NCBI RefSeq assembly: GCF_030295405.1
Contig: NZ_AP027080.1
Span: 3,518,001-3,582,000, forward strand
DNA: 64,000 nt
Direction: 5' to 3'
Origin: Mesoterricola silvestris
Lineage (GTDB): Bacteria > Acidobacteriota > Holophagae > Holophagales > Holophagaceae
Position 1 is the first letter of the stretch, and the number at the start of each line of letters is the position of its first letter. Below are positions 42,162-52,070 of the stretch, one piece after another. The translations under genes and the position numbers were made by a program. The notes beneath the pieces were generated by a model, which saw nothing but the letters and a program-made list of their open reading frames with translations, made no database searches and had not been told where the DNA came from.

Positions 42162-45100
42162 GAACCCCGAGCTCACCTCCGTCCTGGTCCTGGGCGCCGG
42201 CCCCATCCAGATCGGCCAGGCCTGCGAATTCGACTACTCCGGCACCCAGGCCCTCAAGGCCCTGCGGGAGGAGGGGGTGCGCACCATCCTCCTGAACTCC
42301 AACCCCGCCAGCATCATGACCGACCCCCAGCGGGCCGACGCCACCTACCTGGAGCCCCTGAACCTGGCGGTGCTTGAGAAGATCCTCGAACGGGAGCGCC
42401 CCGCGGCGCTGCTGCCCACCGTGGGGGGCCAGACCGCCCTGAACCTGGCCATGGAGGCCCACAAGGCCGGCCTGCTGGAGCGGTACGGGGTGCGCCTCAT
42501 CGGCGCCCAGCCCGCGGCCATCGACCGCGGCGAGGACCGGGAGCAGTTCAAGGCCCTCATGGACGAGCTGGGGCTGGAGACCTGCCGGGGCGGCTTCGCC
42601 CACTCCATGGAGGAGGCCCGGGCCATCGCGAAGATCACGGGCTTCCCCGCCATCCTTCGCCCCTCCTTCACCCTGGGCGGCTCCGGCGGGGGAATCGCCT
42701 ACAACGTGGAGGACTTCGAGGCCATCGCCCAGCGGGGCCTGGACCTGAGCCCCATCCACCAGGTGCTGGTGGAGGAGAGCATCCTGGGCTGGAAGGAATT
42801 CGAGCTGGAAGTGGTGCGGGACCTGGACGACAACGTGGAGATCATCTGCGGCATCGAGAACCTGGACCCCATGGGCATCCACACCGGCGACAGCATCACC
42901 GTGGCCCCCATCCTCACCCTCACGGACCCGGAGTACCAGCGCATGCGCGAGGCCGCCAAGGCCGTCATCCGCGGCGTGGGGGTCGAGACCGGCGGCAGCA
43001 ACATCCAGTTCGCCCTGGACCCGGTCTCGGGCCGCATGATCGTCATCGAGATGAACCCCCGGGTCTCGCGGTCCTCCGCCCTGGCCAGCAAGGCCACGGG
43101 CTTCCCCATCGCCTGGGTGGCCACGAAGCTGGCCCTGGGCTACCGCCTGTGGGAGCTGCCCAACGTCATCACCGCCCGCACCAAGGCCGCCTTCGAACCG
43201 GTGCTGGACTACGTGGTGGTCAAGGTGCCCCGCTTCACCTTCGAGAAGTTCCCCGAGACCGAGCCGGTGCTGGGCATCCAGATGAAGAGCGTGGGGGAGA
43301 CCATGGCCATCGGCCGCAGCTTCCAGGAGGCCCTGCAGAAGGCCCTGCGCAGCCTGGAGGAGGGCCACCTGGGCCTCGCCGGCGCCCTGGACGGCAAGCT
43401 GGACCTGGCGCGGCTCAAGGAGCACCTCCTGACCCCCGGCCCCCAGCGGATCTTCTGGATCTACCAGGCCCTGCGGGCCGGCCATTCCATCGACGAGCTG
43501 CACCGCCTCACCTGCATCTCGCCCTGGTTCCTGCGGGAGATGGAGGAGATCGTCGTGCTGGAGGGGCGCCTGCGGGGCTTCCCCCTGGAGCGGCTCCCCC
43601 GCGAACTGCTGGAGAAGGGCAAGCGCGCCGGGTTCACGGATTCCCAGATCGCCGCCTTCTGCGGCACCACCGAGGCCGCGGTGGCCGCCCTGCGGGAGGC
43701 CATGGACCTGCGCCACGCCGTCAAGCGCATCGACACCTGCTCCGGGGAATTCCTGGCCGAGACGCCCTACCTCTACCAGACCTGGGAGGAGCGCAGCGAG
43801 GCCCCCCCCACGGACCGGCCCAAGGCCATCGTCCTGGGCAGCGGCCCCAACCGCATCGGCCAGGGGGTGGAGTTCGACTGCTGCTGCGTGCAGGCCGTGG
43901 AGGCCATCCGGGCCAAGGGGGTGGAGGCGATCCTCGTCAACTGCAATCCCGAGACCGTGAGCACGGACTTCGACATCTCCGACCGCCTCTACTTCGAGCC
44001 CCTGGTCTTCGAGGACGTGAAGGCGGTGGTGGACCGGGAGGCCGCGGGCGGCCACCTGCTGGGGGTCTTCACCCAGTTCGGCGGCCAGACCCCCCTCAAG
44101 CTGGCCCAGAGGCTGGAGGCCGCGGGCGTGCCGCTGCTGGGCACCGCCCACAAGGCCATCTTCGACGCCGAGGACCGCAAGCGCTTCGGCGAGGTGCTGG
44201 GCAGGCTGGAGATCCCGGCGGCCCCCTGGGGCATGGCCGCCACCCCCGCCCAGGCCCTGGCCGTGGCCGAGAAGCTGGGCTACCCCGTCATGGTCCGGCC
44301 CAGCTTCGTGCTGGGGGGCCGGGCCATGGCCATCGTCTTCGACGACGCGGGCCTGGAGAAGTACATGCGCGAGGCCACCCTGGTGAGCGAGGACCGCCCC
44401 GTGCTCATCGACCGCTACCTGGAGAACGCCCAGGAACTGGACGTGGACCTGGTGTGCGACGGCGGAAGCGCCGTCATCGCCGGGGTCATGGCCCACATCG
44501 AGGAGGCCGGGGTGCACTCCGGCGATTCCTACGCCGTCTTCCCGCCCCTGGGCGTGCCCGAAGGCATCCTGGAGACCGTCAAGGCCATGAGCCGGGCCCT
44601 GGCCTTCGAACTGGGGGTGCGCGGCCTGCTGAACCTCCAGTGGGCCCTCAAGGACGGGGTGCCGTACTGCCTGGAGGCCAATCCCCGGGCCAGCCGCACC
44701 GTGCCCTTCATCTCCAAGGCCACCGGGGTGAACTGGGCCGGGGTGGCCGCGCGCATCGGCCTGGGCGAAACCCTGCTCGAGCAGGGCGTCCGGGACGGCC
44801 AGGCCCTGGCCGTGGCCGTCAAGGGCGTGGTGTTCCCCTTCGCCAAGTTCCCGGGGGTGGACCCGGTGCTGGGCCCCGAGATGCGGTCCACGGGCGAGGT
44901 GATGGGGGTGGGCGAGACCTTCGGCGAGGCCTACGCCAAGGCCCTCCAGGCCGCCCACATGGTCCTGCCCCTTTCCGGCACGGTCTTCCTGAGCGTCAAC
45001 GACCAGGACAAGCCCCACCTCCCCGAGCTGGTCAAGCGCCTGGCCAGCCTGGGCTTCGGCCTCTGCGCCACGGACGGCACCGCCCGGAGCCTGGAGGCCG

Positions 45101-45372
45101 CCGGCTACCGGGTGCGGCGCATCCACAAGGTGAACGAGGGGCGCCCCAACGCCGTGGACCTCCTGAAGAACGGCGAGATCCAGTGGGTGGTGAACACGCC
45201 CCACGGCAAGAACGCCTTCGTGGACGAGGACAGCATCCGCCGCCAGTCCCTGCGCCTCAAGATCCCCTGCGTCACCAACATGAGCGCCGCGCTGGCGGCG
45301 TGCGAGGCGGTGGAGACCCTGCGGGGCGAGGTGCGGGTGCGCAACCTCCAGGAACTGGGCGGCCGCATCTGA
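42154..45372 (+). CDS. carB: Carbamoyl-phosphate synthase, large subunit
   Basis: 1072 residues. Two homologous ATP-grasp halves make carboxyphosphate and then carbamoyl phosphate: [20 protein letters not shown] opens the first and [17 protein letters not shown] the second. Each half has its FTLGGSGGG or FVLGGRAMA glycine loop and an NPRxSRS/NPRASR site. A final methylglyoxal-synthase-like domain (about 930-1072) is the allosteric region. Full length, start ATG at 42154 inside the carA end. Confidence 0.98.
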   Translation: MPRNPELTSVLVLGAGPIQIGQACEFDYSGTQALKALREEGVRTILLNSNPASIMTDPQRADATYLEPLNLAVLEKILERERPAALLPTVGGQTALNLAMEAHKAGLLERYGVRLIGAQPAAIDRGEDREQFKALMDELGLETCRGGFAHSMEEARAIAKITGFPAILRPSFTLGGSGGGIAYNVEDFEAIAQRGLDLSPIHQVLVEESILGWKEFELEVVRDLDDNVEIICGIENLDPMGIHTGDSITVAPILTLTDPEYQRMREAAKAVIRGVGVETGGSNIQFALDPVSGRMIVIEMNPRVSRSSALASKATGFPIAWVATKLALGYRLWELPNVITARTKAAFEPVLDYVVVKVPRFTFEKFPETEPVLGIQMKSVGETMAIGRSFQEALQKALRSLEEGHLGLAGALDGKLDLARLKEHLLTPGPQRIFWIYQALRAGHSIDELHRLTCISPWFLREMEEIVVLEGRLRGFPLERLPRELLEKGKRAGFTDSQIAAFCGTTEAAVAALREAMDLRHAVKRIDTCSGEFLAETPYLYQTWEERSEAPPTDRPKAIVLGSGPNRIGQGVEFDCCCVQAVEAIRAKGVEAILVNCNPETVSTDFDISDRLYFEPLVFEDVKAVVDREAAGGHLLGVFTQFGGQTPLKLAQRLEAAGVPLLGTAHKAIFDAEDRKRFGEVLGRLEIPAAPWGMAATPAQALAVAEKLGYPVMVRPSFVLGGRAMAIVFDDAGLEKYMREATLVSEDRPVLIDRYLENAQELDVDLVCDGGSAVIAGVMAHIEEAGVHSGDSYAVFPPLGVPEGILETVKAMSRALAFELGVRGLLNLQWALKDGVPYCLEANPRASRTVPFISKATGVNWAGVAARIGLGETLLEQGVRDGQALAVAVKGVVFPFAKFPGVDPVLGPEMRSTGEVMGVGETFGEAYAKALQAAHMVLPLSGTVFLSVNDQDKPHLPELVKRLASLGFGLCATDGTARSLEAAGYRVRRIHKVNEGRPNAVDLLKNGEIQWVVNTPHGKNAFVDEDSIRRQSLRLKIPCVTNMSAALAACEAVETLRGEVRVRNLQELGGRI

Positions 45373-45398
45373 ACCGGGGAGCGGTCTAAGATGGTGGC

Positions 45399-46790
45399 AT
45401 GGCCGCCCCCGGAAAAGCCCTCCTCCTCGCCCTGATCCTGGCCCCGGGGGCCTTCGCCCAGCCCCTGGCGGCGCGGCTCCAGGCCCTCCTCCAGGGCCCG
45501 CGCTTCGAGGCGTCCCGGGTGGGGGTGTCGGTGGTGTCCCTGGACACGGGGCTCCCGGTCTTCGAGCAGGACGCGGGCAAGTTCTTCGTGCCGGCCAGCA
45601 ACGCCAAGCTCTTCACCTGCGCCATGGCCCTGTGCCGGCTGGGGCCGGAGCGGCGGATCCGCACCTCGGTGCTGGCCGGGGCCCGGCCCGGCCCCGGCGG
45701 CGTCCTCAAGGGCGACCTGGTCCTCTACGGCCGCGGCGACCCCATGCTCCTGGCCCGGGACCACGGCTACCCCGGCACCCCGGATCCCTTCGAGGCCCTG
45801 GCGGCCCAGGTTGCCCTGGCCGGGGTGCGGGAGGTGCGGGGGGACGTGGTGGGCGACGACAGCTTCTTCCGCACCCGGCCCTTCGGGTCGGGCTGGGAGA
45901 GCGGGGACCGGGACTACGCCTTCGGGGCGGACGTGTCGGCCCTCACCGTGCACGACAACATGGTGGACCTGCGCGTCTACCCGGGGCGCGACGGGGGGCC
46001 CTGCTTCCTGTTCCCCATGCCGGGCCTGGGCCTCCTGCCCCTGCGCAACCTCACCACCACGGGCCCGGGCCCCGCGCCCCGCGCCCTCTGGGAGGGGGAG
46101 GAACTGGTCGTCTCCGGCGCCCTCGCCCGGGACGCGGCGCCCGCGACCCTGGCGGTTCCGGTGCGGCGCCCCGCCCTCTTCGCGGCCGGGCTCCTGCGCC
46201 GGGCCCTGGAACGCCACGGGGTGCGCGTCATGGGCGGAACCGCCGCCCGCACCTCGACGGCCCCGGTGGAGCTGGCCTTCGTGGAATCGCCCGCCGTCCG
46301 GGACCTGGTGCGGACCACCCTCAAGGACTCCGTCAATCTCTATGCCCAGCTCCTCCTGCTCCAGGCGGGGGGTTCCGAGGAGGCGGGACTGGCCGCCCTG
46401 GCCGCGTTCCTGAAGGAGGCCGGCATCGCCCCGGGGGACGTGCTGCTTGAGGAGGGCGCCGGCCTCTCCCGCAAGGACCTGGTCAAGCCCCGGGCCCTGA
46501 CGGCCCTCCTGAAGCACATGGCCACCCGCCCCGAAGGGGCCGCCTTCGCCGACGCCCTGCCCCTGGCGGCGGTGGACGGCACCCTGCGCAACCGCATGGG
46601 GGATTCCCCCGCCGCGGCCAACACCCGGGCCAAGACGGGCACCCTGCGCAACACCCATGCCCTGGCCGGCTACGTCACCACCGCCGGGGGGGAGCGCCTG
46701 GCCTTCGCCATCCTCCTCAACAACCATGTTTCCCCGGCCCCGACGGCCGACATCGACGCCCTGGCGAACCTCCTGGCTGGGCAGCCTTGA
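45399..46790 (+). CDS. dacB: D-alanyl-D-alanine carboxypeptidase/endopeptidase, PBP4 class
   Basis: 463 residues, secreted (signal about 1-20, ending GAFAQ). Three penicillin-binding motifs are in order: Ser67xxLys70 in VPASNAKLF, Ser311xAsn313 in KDSVNLYAQ and Lys412-Thr-Gly in AKTGTLRNT. The large insert between the first two motifs is characteristic of class C low-mass PBP4. It trims and cleaves peptidoglycan cross-links in the periplasm. It follows carB by 26 bp; its stop codon lies inside the -35 box of the next gene's promoter. Confidence 0.92.
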   Translation: MAAPGKALLLALILAPGAFAQPLAARLQALLQGPRFEASRVGVSVVSLDTGLPVFEQDAGKFFVPASNAKLFTCAMALCRLGPERRIRTSVLAGARPGPGGVLKGDLVLYGRGDPMLLARDHGYPGTPDPFEALAAQVALAGVREVRGDVVGDDSFFRTRPFGSGWESGDRDYAFGADVSALTVHDNMVDLRVYPGRDGGPCFLFPMPGLGLLPLRNLTTTGPGPAPRALWEGEELVVSGALARDAAPATLAVPVRRPALFAAGLLRRALERHGVRVMGGTAARTSTAPVELAFVESPAVRDLVRTTLKDSVNLYAQLLLLQAGGSEEAGLAALAAFLKEAGIAPGDVLLEEGAGLSRKDLVKPRALTALLKHMATRPEGAAFADALPLAAVDGTLRNRMGDSPAAANTRAKTGTLRNTHALAGYVTTAGGERLAFAILLNNHVSPAPTADIDALANLLAGQP

Positions 46791-46814
46791 CATGATTGAT
46801 TAATAATTTATCTT
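46787..46814 (+). promoter_or_regulatory. Strong sigma-70 promoter overlapping the dacB stop
   Basis: TTGACA (46787-46792, 6/6) includes the dacB TGA; TATCTT (46809-46814, 4/6) follows after 16 bases of AT-rich spacer. Predicted transcription start is near 46821, about 22 bases before the propeller gene. Confidence 0.6.
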
Positions 46815-46842
46815 TTCTCTCCAACCTGCGTGGAGAGAACCC

Positions 46843-47889
46843 TTGACCAAGCGCACCGGCATTGATGTTTCCCCCCTGATGGCGGTGCCTGTCCTCCTCC
46901 TGGCCCTGGCCTGCGGAGGCACCGGGAATCCGCGGGCCTACGATTCCACGGGCGGTTCCAGCCAGCCAACCATCCGGGTCGCGGGCTACGACACCGGGTC
47001 CACCGGAACCGTCGCCCGGACCTGGCAGGACGGCGCGTCCACCACCATCACGGACGGGGTGCAGCGGGCCTCGGCCAATGCCATCGCCGTCTCGGGCGCC
47101 ACGGTGTACCTCGCGGGCTCCGAATCCAACGGAACCTTCGATCTGGCCAAGGTCTGGAAGAACGGCAAGGCCACGGCGCTCACGGACGGCACCCGCAACG
47201 CGGCGGGAAACGCCCTGACCCTGGCCGGCACCGACGTGCTCGTGGCGGGGCGGGAATCCAACGGAAACCGCGACGTGGCGAAATTCTGGCGGAACGCCAC
47301 CGCCACCTCGCTCACGGACGGCACCCAGAACGCCGAGGCCTACGGCATCGCGCTGTTCCAGGGGGTCGTCCACACGGTGGGCTTCGAGACCAAGGGCACC
47401 GTCAAGGTGGCCCGGCTCTGGCGCAACACGGGCTCCACCGCCCTCACGGACGGCACCCGGGAGGCGGTGGCCTACGGCATCGCCACGTCCACCGCCGACG
47501 TGTACGTGGCCGGATACGAATCCAACGGCACCGCCAAGGTGGCCAAGCTCTGGAAGAACGGCACGCCCATCACCCTCACCGACGGCACCCACGACGCCGT
47601 GGCCTTCGCGGTGGCGGTTTCCGGCGGGGACGTGTACGCCGCCGGCTACCAGTCCAACGGCAGCCGCCAGGTGGCGACGGTGTGGAGGAACGGGAACCCC
47701 ACCTCCCTCACCGACGGCACGAAGGACGCCGCGGCCTTCGGCCTGACCCTGGCGGCCGGGGTGCCCTGCGCCGTGGGTTACGAGTACAAGGGCGGTCACA
47801 CCGTCGCCAAACTCTGGACGGGCATCATCCCCATGGAACTCTCCGACGGCACCGGCGACGCCGAGGCCCTGGGAATCAGCGCGCAGTGA
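46843..47889 (+). CDS. Predicted seven-bladed beta-propeller lipoprotein
   Basis: 348 residues. A signal peptide ends LLLALACGG with a probable lipid-anchored cysteine. Six complete 44-residue units follow, each WxNGxxTxLTDGT, xAxAYGIA, VYVAGYESNGT, VAKL. They are flanked by a half unit at the N-terminus (IRVAGYDTGSTG) and the complementary half at the C-terminus (LSDGTGDAEALGISAQ), which together make a seventh, so a ring closed by strand exchange is expected. It starts at TTG (46843) with GGAGAG well placed. Probable periplasmic or surface ligand binder; family not named. Confidence 0.75.
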   Translation: MTKRTGIDVSPLMAVPVLLLALACGGTGNPRAYDSTGGSSQPTIRVAGYDTGSTGTVARTWQDGASTTITDGVQRASANAIAVSGATVYLAGSESNGTFDLAKVWKNGKATALTDGTRNAAGNALTLAGTDVLVAGRESNGNRDVAKFWRNATATSLTDGTQNAEAYGIALFQGVVHTVGFETKGTVKVARLWRNTGSTALTDGTREAVAYGIATSTADVYVAGYESNGTAKVAKLWKNGTPITLTDGTHDAVAFAVAVSGGDVYAAGYQSNGSRQVATVWRNGNPTSLTDGTKDAAAFGLTLAAGVPCAVGYEYKGGHTVAKLWTGIIPMELSDGTGDAEALGISAQ

Positions 47890-47929
47890 CCCCGGAAGGG
47901 TATGATGGAGGGTCCCCCTCCGGAATCCC

Positions 47930-48598
47930 GTGCGCCTTGCCCCCCTGCCCTTCGTGAAGATCTGCTGCATTTCCAGCCTCGACGAGGCGAGGCTGGCGGT
48001 CGCCTGCGGGGCCTCGGCCCTGGGCCTGGTGTCGGCCATGCCCAGCGGGCCCGGGGTCATCGGGGACGACCTTGTGGCCAGGATCGCGGCGGCCGTGCCG
48101 CCCCCCATCGCCACCTTCCTCCTCACGGCCCGCCAGGACGCCGACGGGATCCTCCGGCAGCACCGCCGCTGCCGCACCACCACGATCCAGTTGGTGGACC
48201 GGGTGCCCCCGGCGGACCTGCGCAAGCTCCGGCAGGAATTGCCGGGGATCCGCATCGTCCAGGTGGTCCACGTCACCGGGGAGGCCGCCCTGGCCGAGGC
48301 CCGGGCCCTGGAGGGGCTGGTGGACGCCCTCCTGCTGGATTCCGGGAACCCGGCCCTGGCCGTCAAGGAGCTGGGGGGCACCGGGCGCACCCACGACTGG
48401 GGGCTGAGCCGGGCCATCGTGGAGGCCACCACCCTGCCGGTGTTCCTGGCCGGGGGCCTGAACCCCCGCAACATCGCCCAGGCCGTGGCCCTGGTGCGGC
48501 CCTTCGGGGTGGATCTGTGCAGCGGGGTGCGCCGGGGCGGCCGCCTCGACGCCACCAAGCTGGAGATGTTCTTCGCGGCCCTCCGGGCAGGGGCCTGA
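47930..48598 (+). CDS. Phosphoribosylanthranilate isomerase-like protein
   Basis: A 222-residue TIM barrel of the TrpF family. Cys12 in VKICCISS and Asp137 in ALLLDSGN correspond to the family's catalytic base and acid; GGTGRTHDW and FLAGGLNPRNI are the phosphate-binding strands. Departures are clear, however: the usual FxxxSPR loop reads SAMPSGPGVI, and the terminal SGVE reads CSGVRRGGRLDATK. It may be true TrpF in a scattered tryptophan pathway or a relative with altered substrate. It begins with GTG; no trp genes are nearby. Confidence 0.72.
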   Translation: MRLAPLPFVKICCISSLDEARLAVACGASALGLVSAMPSGPGVIGDDLVARIAAAVPPPIATFLLTARQDADGILRQHRRCRTTTIQLVDRVPPADLRKLRQELPGIRIVQVVHVTGEAALAEARALEGLVDALLLDSGNPALAVKELGGTGRTHDWGLSRAIVEATTLPVFLAGGLNPRNIAQAVALVRPFGVDLCSGVRRGGRLDATKLEMFFAALRAGA

Positions 48599-48667
48599 AT
48601 TTCCCTGCCGGATCTTGAAATTCCGCGATAACCTACCTGTTCTGCCGGACACATGTGCCGGGATTCC

Positions 48668-48686
48668 AGCCCTCCGGAAGAGGGCT
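48668..48686 (+). promoter_or_regulatory. Leader hairpin before rpsA
   Basis: AGCCCTC and GAGGGCT pair around CGGAA, 19 bases before the S1 start, followed by an AT-rich ACTAATTAGAGG ribosome site. In E. coli S1 represses its own translation through leader hairpins next to the Shine-Dalgarno; this could be an analogous element, though no comparison was made. Confidence 0.35.
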
Positions 48687-48705
48687 ACTAATTAGAGGTG
48701 GACGA

Positions 48706-50463
48706 ATGTCCCAACTTTCAACACTCATCAAGGGCAAAGGCTCCAAGCAGATGGGCCGCATCACGGTGCTGGACGCCACCATGCTGGAGGACGAGACCCC
48801 TGATTCCCAGGAGTTCCTCGACGCCCTTCAGGGTGAGACCCGCGCGCTCCGCGAGGAAGAGGTGGTCCGCGGCATGGTCGTGGAGATCCGCGGCAAGGAT
48901 GTCATCATCGACATCGGCTACAAGGGCTCGGGCACGGTCAACATCGATGAGTTCAACAACCCCGACGGCACCGTCGGCGTCGCCGTGGGCGACGTGGTCG
49001 AAGTGCTCCTGGAGCACCTCGAGGACCAGAACGGCAACGTCCGCCTCTCCCGCGAGCGCGCGGAGAAGATGAAGATCTGGGACGAGGTGGAGAAGGCCTT
49101 CCGCGCCAACCTCACCGTCCACGGCGTCGTGCTGGAGAAGGTCAAGGGCGGCCTGGCCGTGGACATCGGCATCCGGGCCTTCCTCCCCGGTTCGCAGGTG
49201 GACACCAAGCCCGTGCGCAACCTGGACCCCTACCTCGGCAAGTCCTTCGACATGAAGGTCATCAAGGTGAACCGCCGCCGGGGCAACATCGTCCTGAGCC
49301 GCAAGCTCTTCCTCGAGACCATCAACGCGAACATGAAGGAAGAGACCCTGGCCGGCCTGGAAGAGGGCAAGCTGGTGGAAGGCACCGTCAAGAACATCAC
49401 CGAGTACGGGGCCTTCGTGGACCTGGGCGGCGTGGACGGCCTGCTGCACATCACCGACATGTCCTGGGGCCGCCTGAACCACCCCTCCGAGATGTTCCAG
49501 GTGGGCGACAAGGTCGAGGTCGCCATCCTCAAGTACGACAAGGAGACCGAGCGCGTCAGCCTGGGCTACAAGCAGAAGTTCGCTGATCCCTGGCTCACCG
49601 TCGAGGACCGCTACCCCGTCAACGCCACGGTCAAGGGCAAGGTCGTCTCCATCACCGACTACGGCGCATTCGTGGAGCTCGAGCCCGGCGTCGAGGGCCT
49701 GGTGCACGTGTCCGAGATGAGCTGGACCAAGAAGGTCAAGTCCGCCAAGGGCATGGTCAACCTCGGCGACATGGTGGAGGCCCAGATCCTGCAGGTGGAT
49801 CCCGAGAGCCGCCGCATCAGCCTGGGCATGAAGCAGATCACCCCCAATCCCTGGATGGAGGTGGCCGAGAAGTACAACATCGGCCAGATCGTCACCGGCC
49901 TGGTGCGCAACATCACCGAGTTCGGCGCCTTCGTGGAGCTGGAGGAGGGCATCGACGGCCTGATCCACGTGTCCGACTTCAGCTGGACCAAGAAGATCAA
50001 GCACCCCGGCGAGATCGTGAAGAAGGGCGACAGCGTCACCGCCAAGGTCCTCAGCCTGGATCCCCTGAACCAGCGCATGAGCCTGGGCGTCAAGCAGATG
50101 GAGCCCAACGTCTGGGAGATCTTCTTCGAAGGCCACCACGTGGGCGACACCATCGTCGGCCGCATCGCGCGCCTCACCGACTTCGGGGCCTTCGTGGACC
50201 TGGGCGAGGGCATCGAGGGCCTGGTGCACGTCTCCGAGCTGAGCCGCAAGCGCGTGGAGGAGATCACCAAGGAATTCGCCGCCGGCCAGGAGCTGACGAT
50301 GAAGATCGTCAAGCTGGATCCCACCGAGCACCGCATCGGCCTCTCCGTGAAGCAGTACGAGATGGACGCGGAGCGCGGCGAGATCGAGACCGCCAAGAAC
50401 CTGCAGCCCTTCAAGAAGGCCACCCTGGCCGACGCGTTCAAGAACGTCGAGCGCGAAGACTAG
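48706..50463 (+). CDS. rpsA: 30S ribosomal protein S1
   Basis: A 585-residue RNA-binding protein of the small subunit that helps unfold mRNA at the ribosome. Six S1 (OB-fold) domains can be counted: the first two divergent (VVRGMVVEIRGKDVIIDIG; VHGVVLEKVKGGLAVDIG) and four close copies with ITEYGAFVDLG, ITDYGAFVELE, ITEFGAFVELE and LTDFGAFVDLG followed by GLVHVSE. ATG at 48706 has GAGGTG upstream; the frame is open 17 codons earlier but homology starts here. It has its own terminator. Confidence 0.97.
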   Translation: MSQLSTLIKGKGSKQMGRITVLDATMLEDETPDSQEFLDALQGETRALREEEVVRGMVVEIRGKDVIIDIGYKGSGTVNIDEFNNPDGTVGVAVGDVVEVLLEHLEDQNGNVRLSRERAEKMKIWDEVEKAFRANLTVHGVVLEKVKGGLAVDIGIRAFLPGSQVDTKPVRNLDPYLGKSFDMKVIKVNRRRGNIVLSRKLFLETINANMKEETLAGLEEGKLVEGTVKNITEYGAFVDLGGVDGLLHITDMSWGRLNHPSEMFQVGDKVEVAILKYDKETERVSLGYKQKFADPWLTVEDRYPVNATVKGKVVSITDYGAFVELEPGVEGLVHVSEMSWTKKVKSAKGMVNLGDMVEAQILQVDPESRRISLGMKQITPNPWMEVAEKYNIGQIVTGLVRNITEFGAFVELEEGIDGLIHVSDFSWTKKIKHPGEIVKKGDSVTAKVLSLDPLNQRMSLGVKQMEPNVWEIFFEGHHVGDTIVGRIARLTDFGAFVDLGEGIEGLVHVSELSRKRVEEITKEFAAGQELTMKIVKLDPTEHRIGLSVKQYEMDAERGEIETAKNLQPFKKATLADAFKNVERED

Positions 50464-50480
50464 ACAGCGCCGCTTGAGGG

Positions 50481-50510
50481 AAGGCCCCGCGACTCCGGTC
50501 GCGGGGCCTT
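50481..50510 (+). terminator. Intrinsic terminator after rpsA
   Basis: AAGGCCCCGCGAC (50481-50493) and GTCGCGGGGCCTT (50498-50510) form a perfect 13-bp stem with loop TCCG, ending in TTTCT. It lies 17 bases past the rpsA stop and, on the other strand, downstream of the OmpA-like gene, so it may serve both. Confidence 0.85.
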
Positions 50511-50574
50511 TCTGCGTTCCGGGGGTCTTGGCCCGCCCGGGCATGCCCTGCCGGGGGCCGCGGAAAGCCCCCCC

Positions 50575-51885
50575 TCACATTCCGATGGGGCTTCCGCTGA
50601 CGGCCAGTTCCACGCGGCGGTTGCGGGTGCGCCCCTCGGCGGTTGCATTGGAGGCCACGGGGCGGGAACTGGCCAGGCCCTGGGACTGGAGGCTGTCCTG
50701 GGGAAGGCCCTGTTCGGCCAGGAAGTTCCGCACGGCCATGGCCCGCTGGAGGGAAAGGCGGGCGTTCAGGGCGGGACGCCCGGTGGCGTCGGTGTGGCCC
50801 AGGACGCAGATCCGCAGGCCCGGACGGGTGAGGAGGATGCCGGCCACCCGGGCCAGGTTCACCCGGGCGGGCGCCGACAGGCGGCTGCTTCCCGAGGGGA
50901 AGGCCACATCCGTGAGCGTGGCCAGGAGGCCGGTTTCCGTCTCCCGGGTCTGGAGCAGGCGGTTGAGCTGTTCCACCAGCTGGCGGCGGACCTCCCGCTG
51001 GGCCTTGGTGATCTCCCGTTCCTTGCCCCGGGCTTCGCTGTCCGCGGCGGCCCGGGCGGAATCCGCCTGGGCCCGGGCGGCCTCCAGGCTGGCGCGCAGT
51101 TCCTCGGCGGTCTCCCGCTCCCGCGCCAGCGTGAGGGCCTCCCTCTGCGCCTGGGCGCAGATCCGGGCGTCCTCCGCGTGGAGCACGGCCCGACGCGCGG
51201 CCAGGACGGCCCCCTTCCCCGCCGGACGCTTTTCCGATTCCATGCGGGCCAGGGATTCCGCGGCCGCGCGGTAGGGCACCGGGGCGAAGGCGTCGGCCCC
51301 CTCCGCCTGGGCGATGCGCAGGGCGTTGCGGGCCTGGAGGACGTACGGGGGCGCGGCGGGGTCCCGGGGCCCGGGGGCGCCGGGAACCGGACCGGTTGCC
51401 GGCCCGGTTTCGTACGGGGTCTCCACGGCCTCCAGCACGGGCCGCATGCCCCGCACCGGCTGGTTCTCCAGCACCACCGCACCGCTCACCCGGGTGACGG
51501 CGAAGTGGGGTTCCGCCGTGAGGACCAGGCCGAAGGACGGGAAGGGGGAGATGGCGTCCAGGTGGGCCTTTCCGCGCACCGCCACCACCTCCCCCAGGTT
51601 CACCGGCCGGCCCTGGGGGGAGATGGCCCACAGCACGTAGGTGAGGTACCCGGCGCCGAACCGGGTGGCGGGCTCCAGGCCGTTGAAGTGGGCGTGGACG
51701 CGCATGCGGCCGTCCTCTCCCCGCACCACCGCCTGGCCCGAGGCGCCGGGGGCCGCGGGGGTTGCGCGGAAACCCATGAGGATGGATCCGTCCACGAAAG
51801 GATAATGAAAAGCCTGGGTGGACGCCGAATGCAAAGGGGCGATCGCGCACAGGGCCAACAGAGGCCAGGACAGGGCTCGGGGCAT
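50575..51885 (-). CDS. OmpA-like peptidoglycan-associated protein with coiled coil
   Basis: 436 residues. A signal peptide (1 to about 22) precedes a roughly 150-residue N-terminal beta domain (FRATPAAPGASGQAVV, VLWAISPQGRPVNLGEVV) and a Pro-rich linker. A long Ala/Arg/Glu coiled coil (about 200-330) leads to an OmpA C-terminal domain with GHTDATG, NARLSLQRAMAVRNFL and RTRNRRVEL, the peptidoglycan-binding residues. It probably spans from outer membrane or periplasm to the wall. GGAGGAG precedes ATG at 51885. Confidence 0.87.
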   Translation of the reverse strand: MPRALSWPLLALCAIAPLHSASTQAFHYPFVDGSILMGFRATPAAPGASGQAVVRGEDGRMRVHAHFNGLEPATRFGAGYLTYVLWAISPQGRPVNLGEVVAVRGKAHLDAISPFPSFGLVLTAEPHFAVTRVSGAVVLENQPVRGMRPVLEAVETPYETGPATGPVPGAPGPRDPAAPPYVLQARNALRIAQAEGADAFAPVPYRAAAESLARMESEKRPAGKGAVLAARRAVLHAEDARICAQAQREALTLARERETAEELRASLEAARAQADSARAAADSEARGKEREITKAQREVRRQLVEQLNRLLQTRETETGLLATLTDVAFPSGSSRLSAPARVNLARVAGILLTRPGLRICVLGHTDATGRPALNARLSLQRAMAVRNFLAEQGLPQDSLQSQGLASSRPVASNATAEGRTRNRRVELAVSGSPIGM

Positions 51886-52070
51886 GGTGCTCCTCCAGGG
51901 GTGGGTCCGCGGAACCTGCGGACTGCCTCCTATGTGGGCCGGAGGCCCCCGAGGATTCATCGGCCCGGGGGATCGCGTGCGAATGAATTTTCCATTCCGC
52001 CTGGCCCGGCCGCTGTGACAATGGTGCCGGGCCCCCGCGGACCCATGCGATCATTCGAACGAGGATTCCC

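Noticed and set aside
42130-45204. 1024-codon minus-strand frame opposite carB
   Set aside because: Low-complexity Gly/His/Leu composition typical of a shadow frame; carB is certain on the plus strand.
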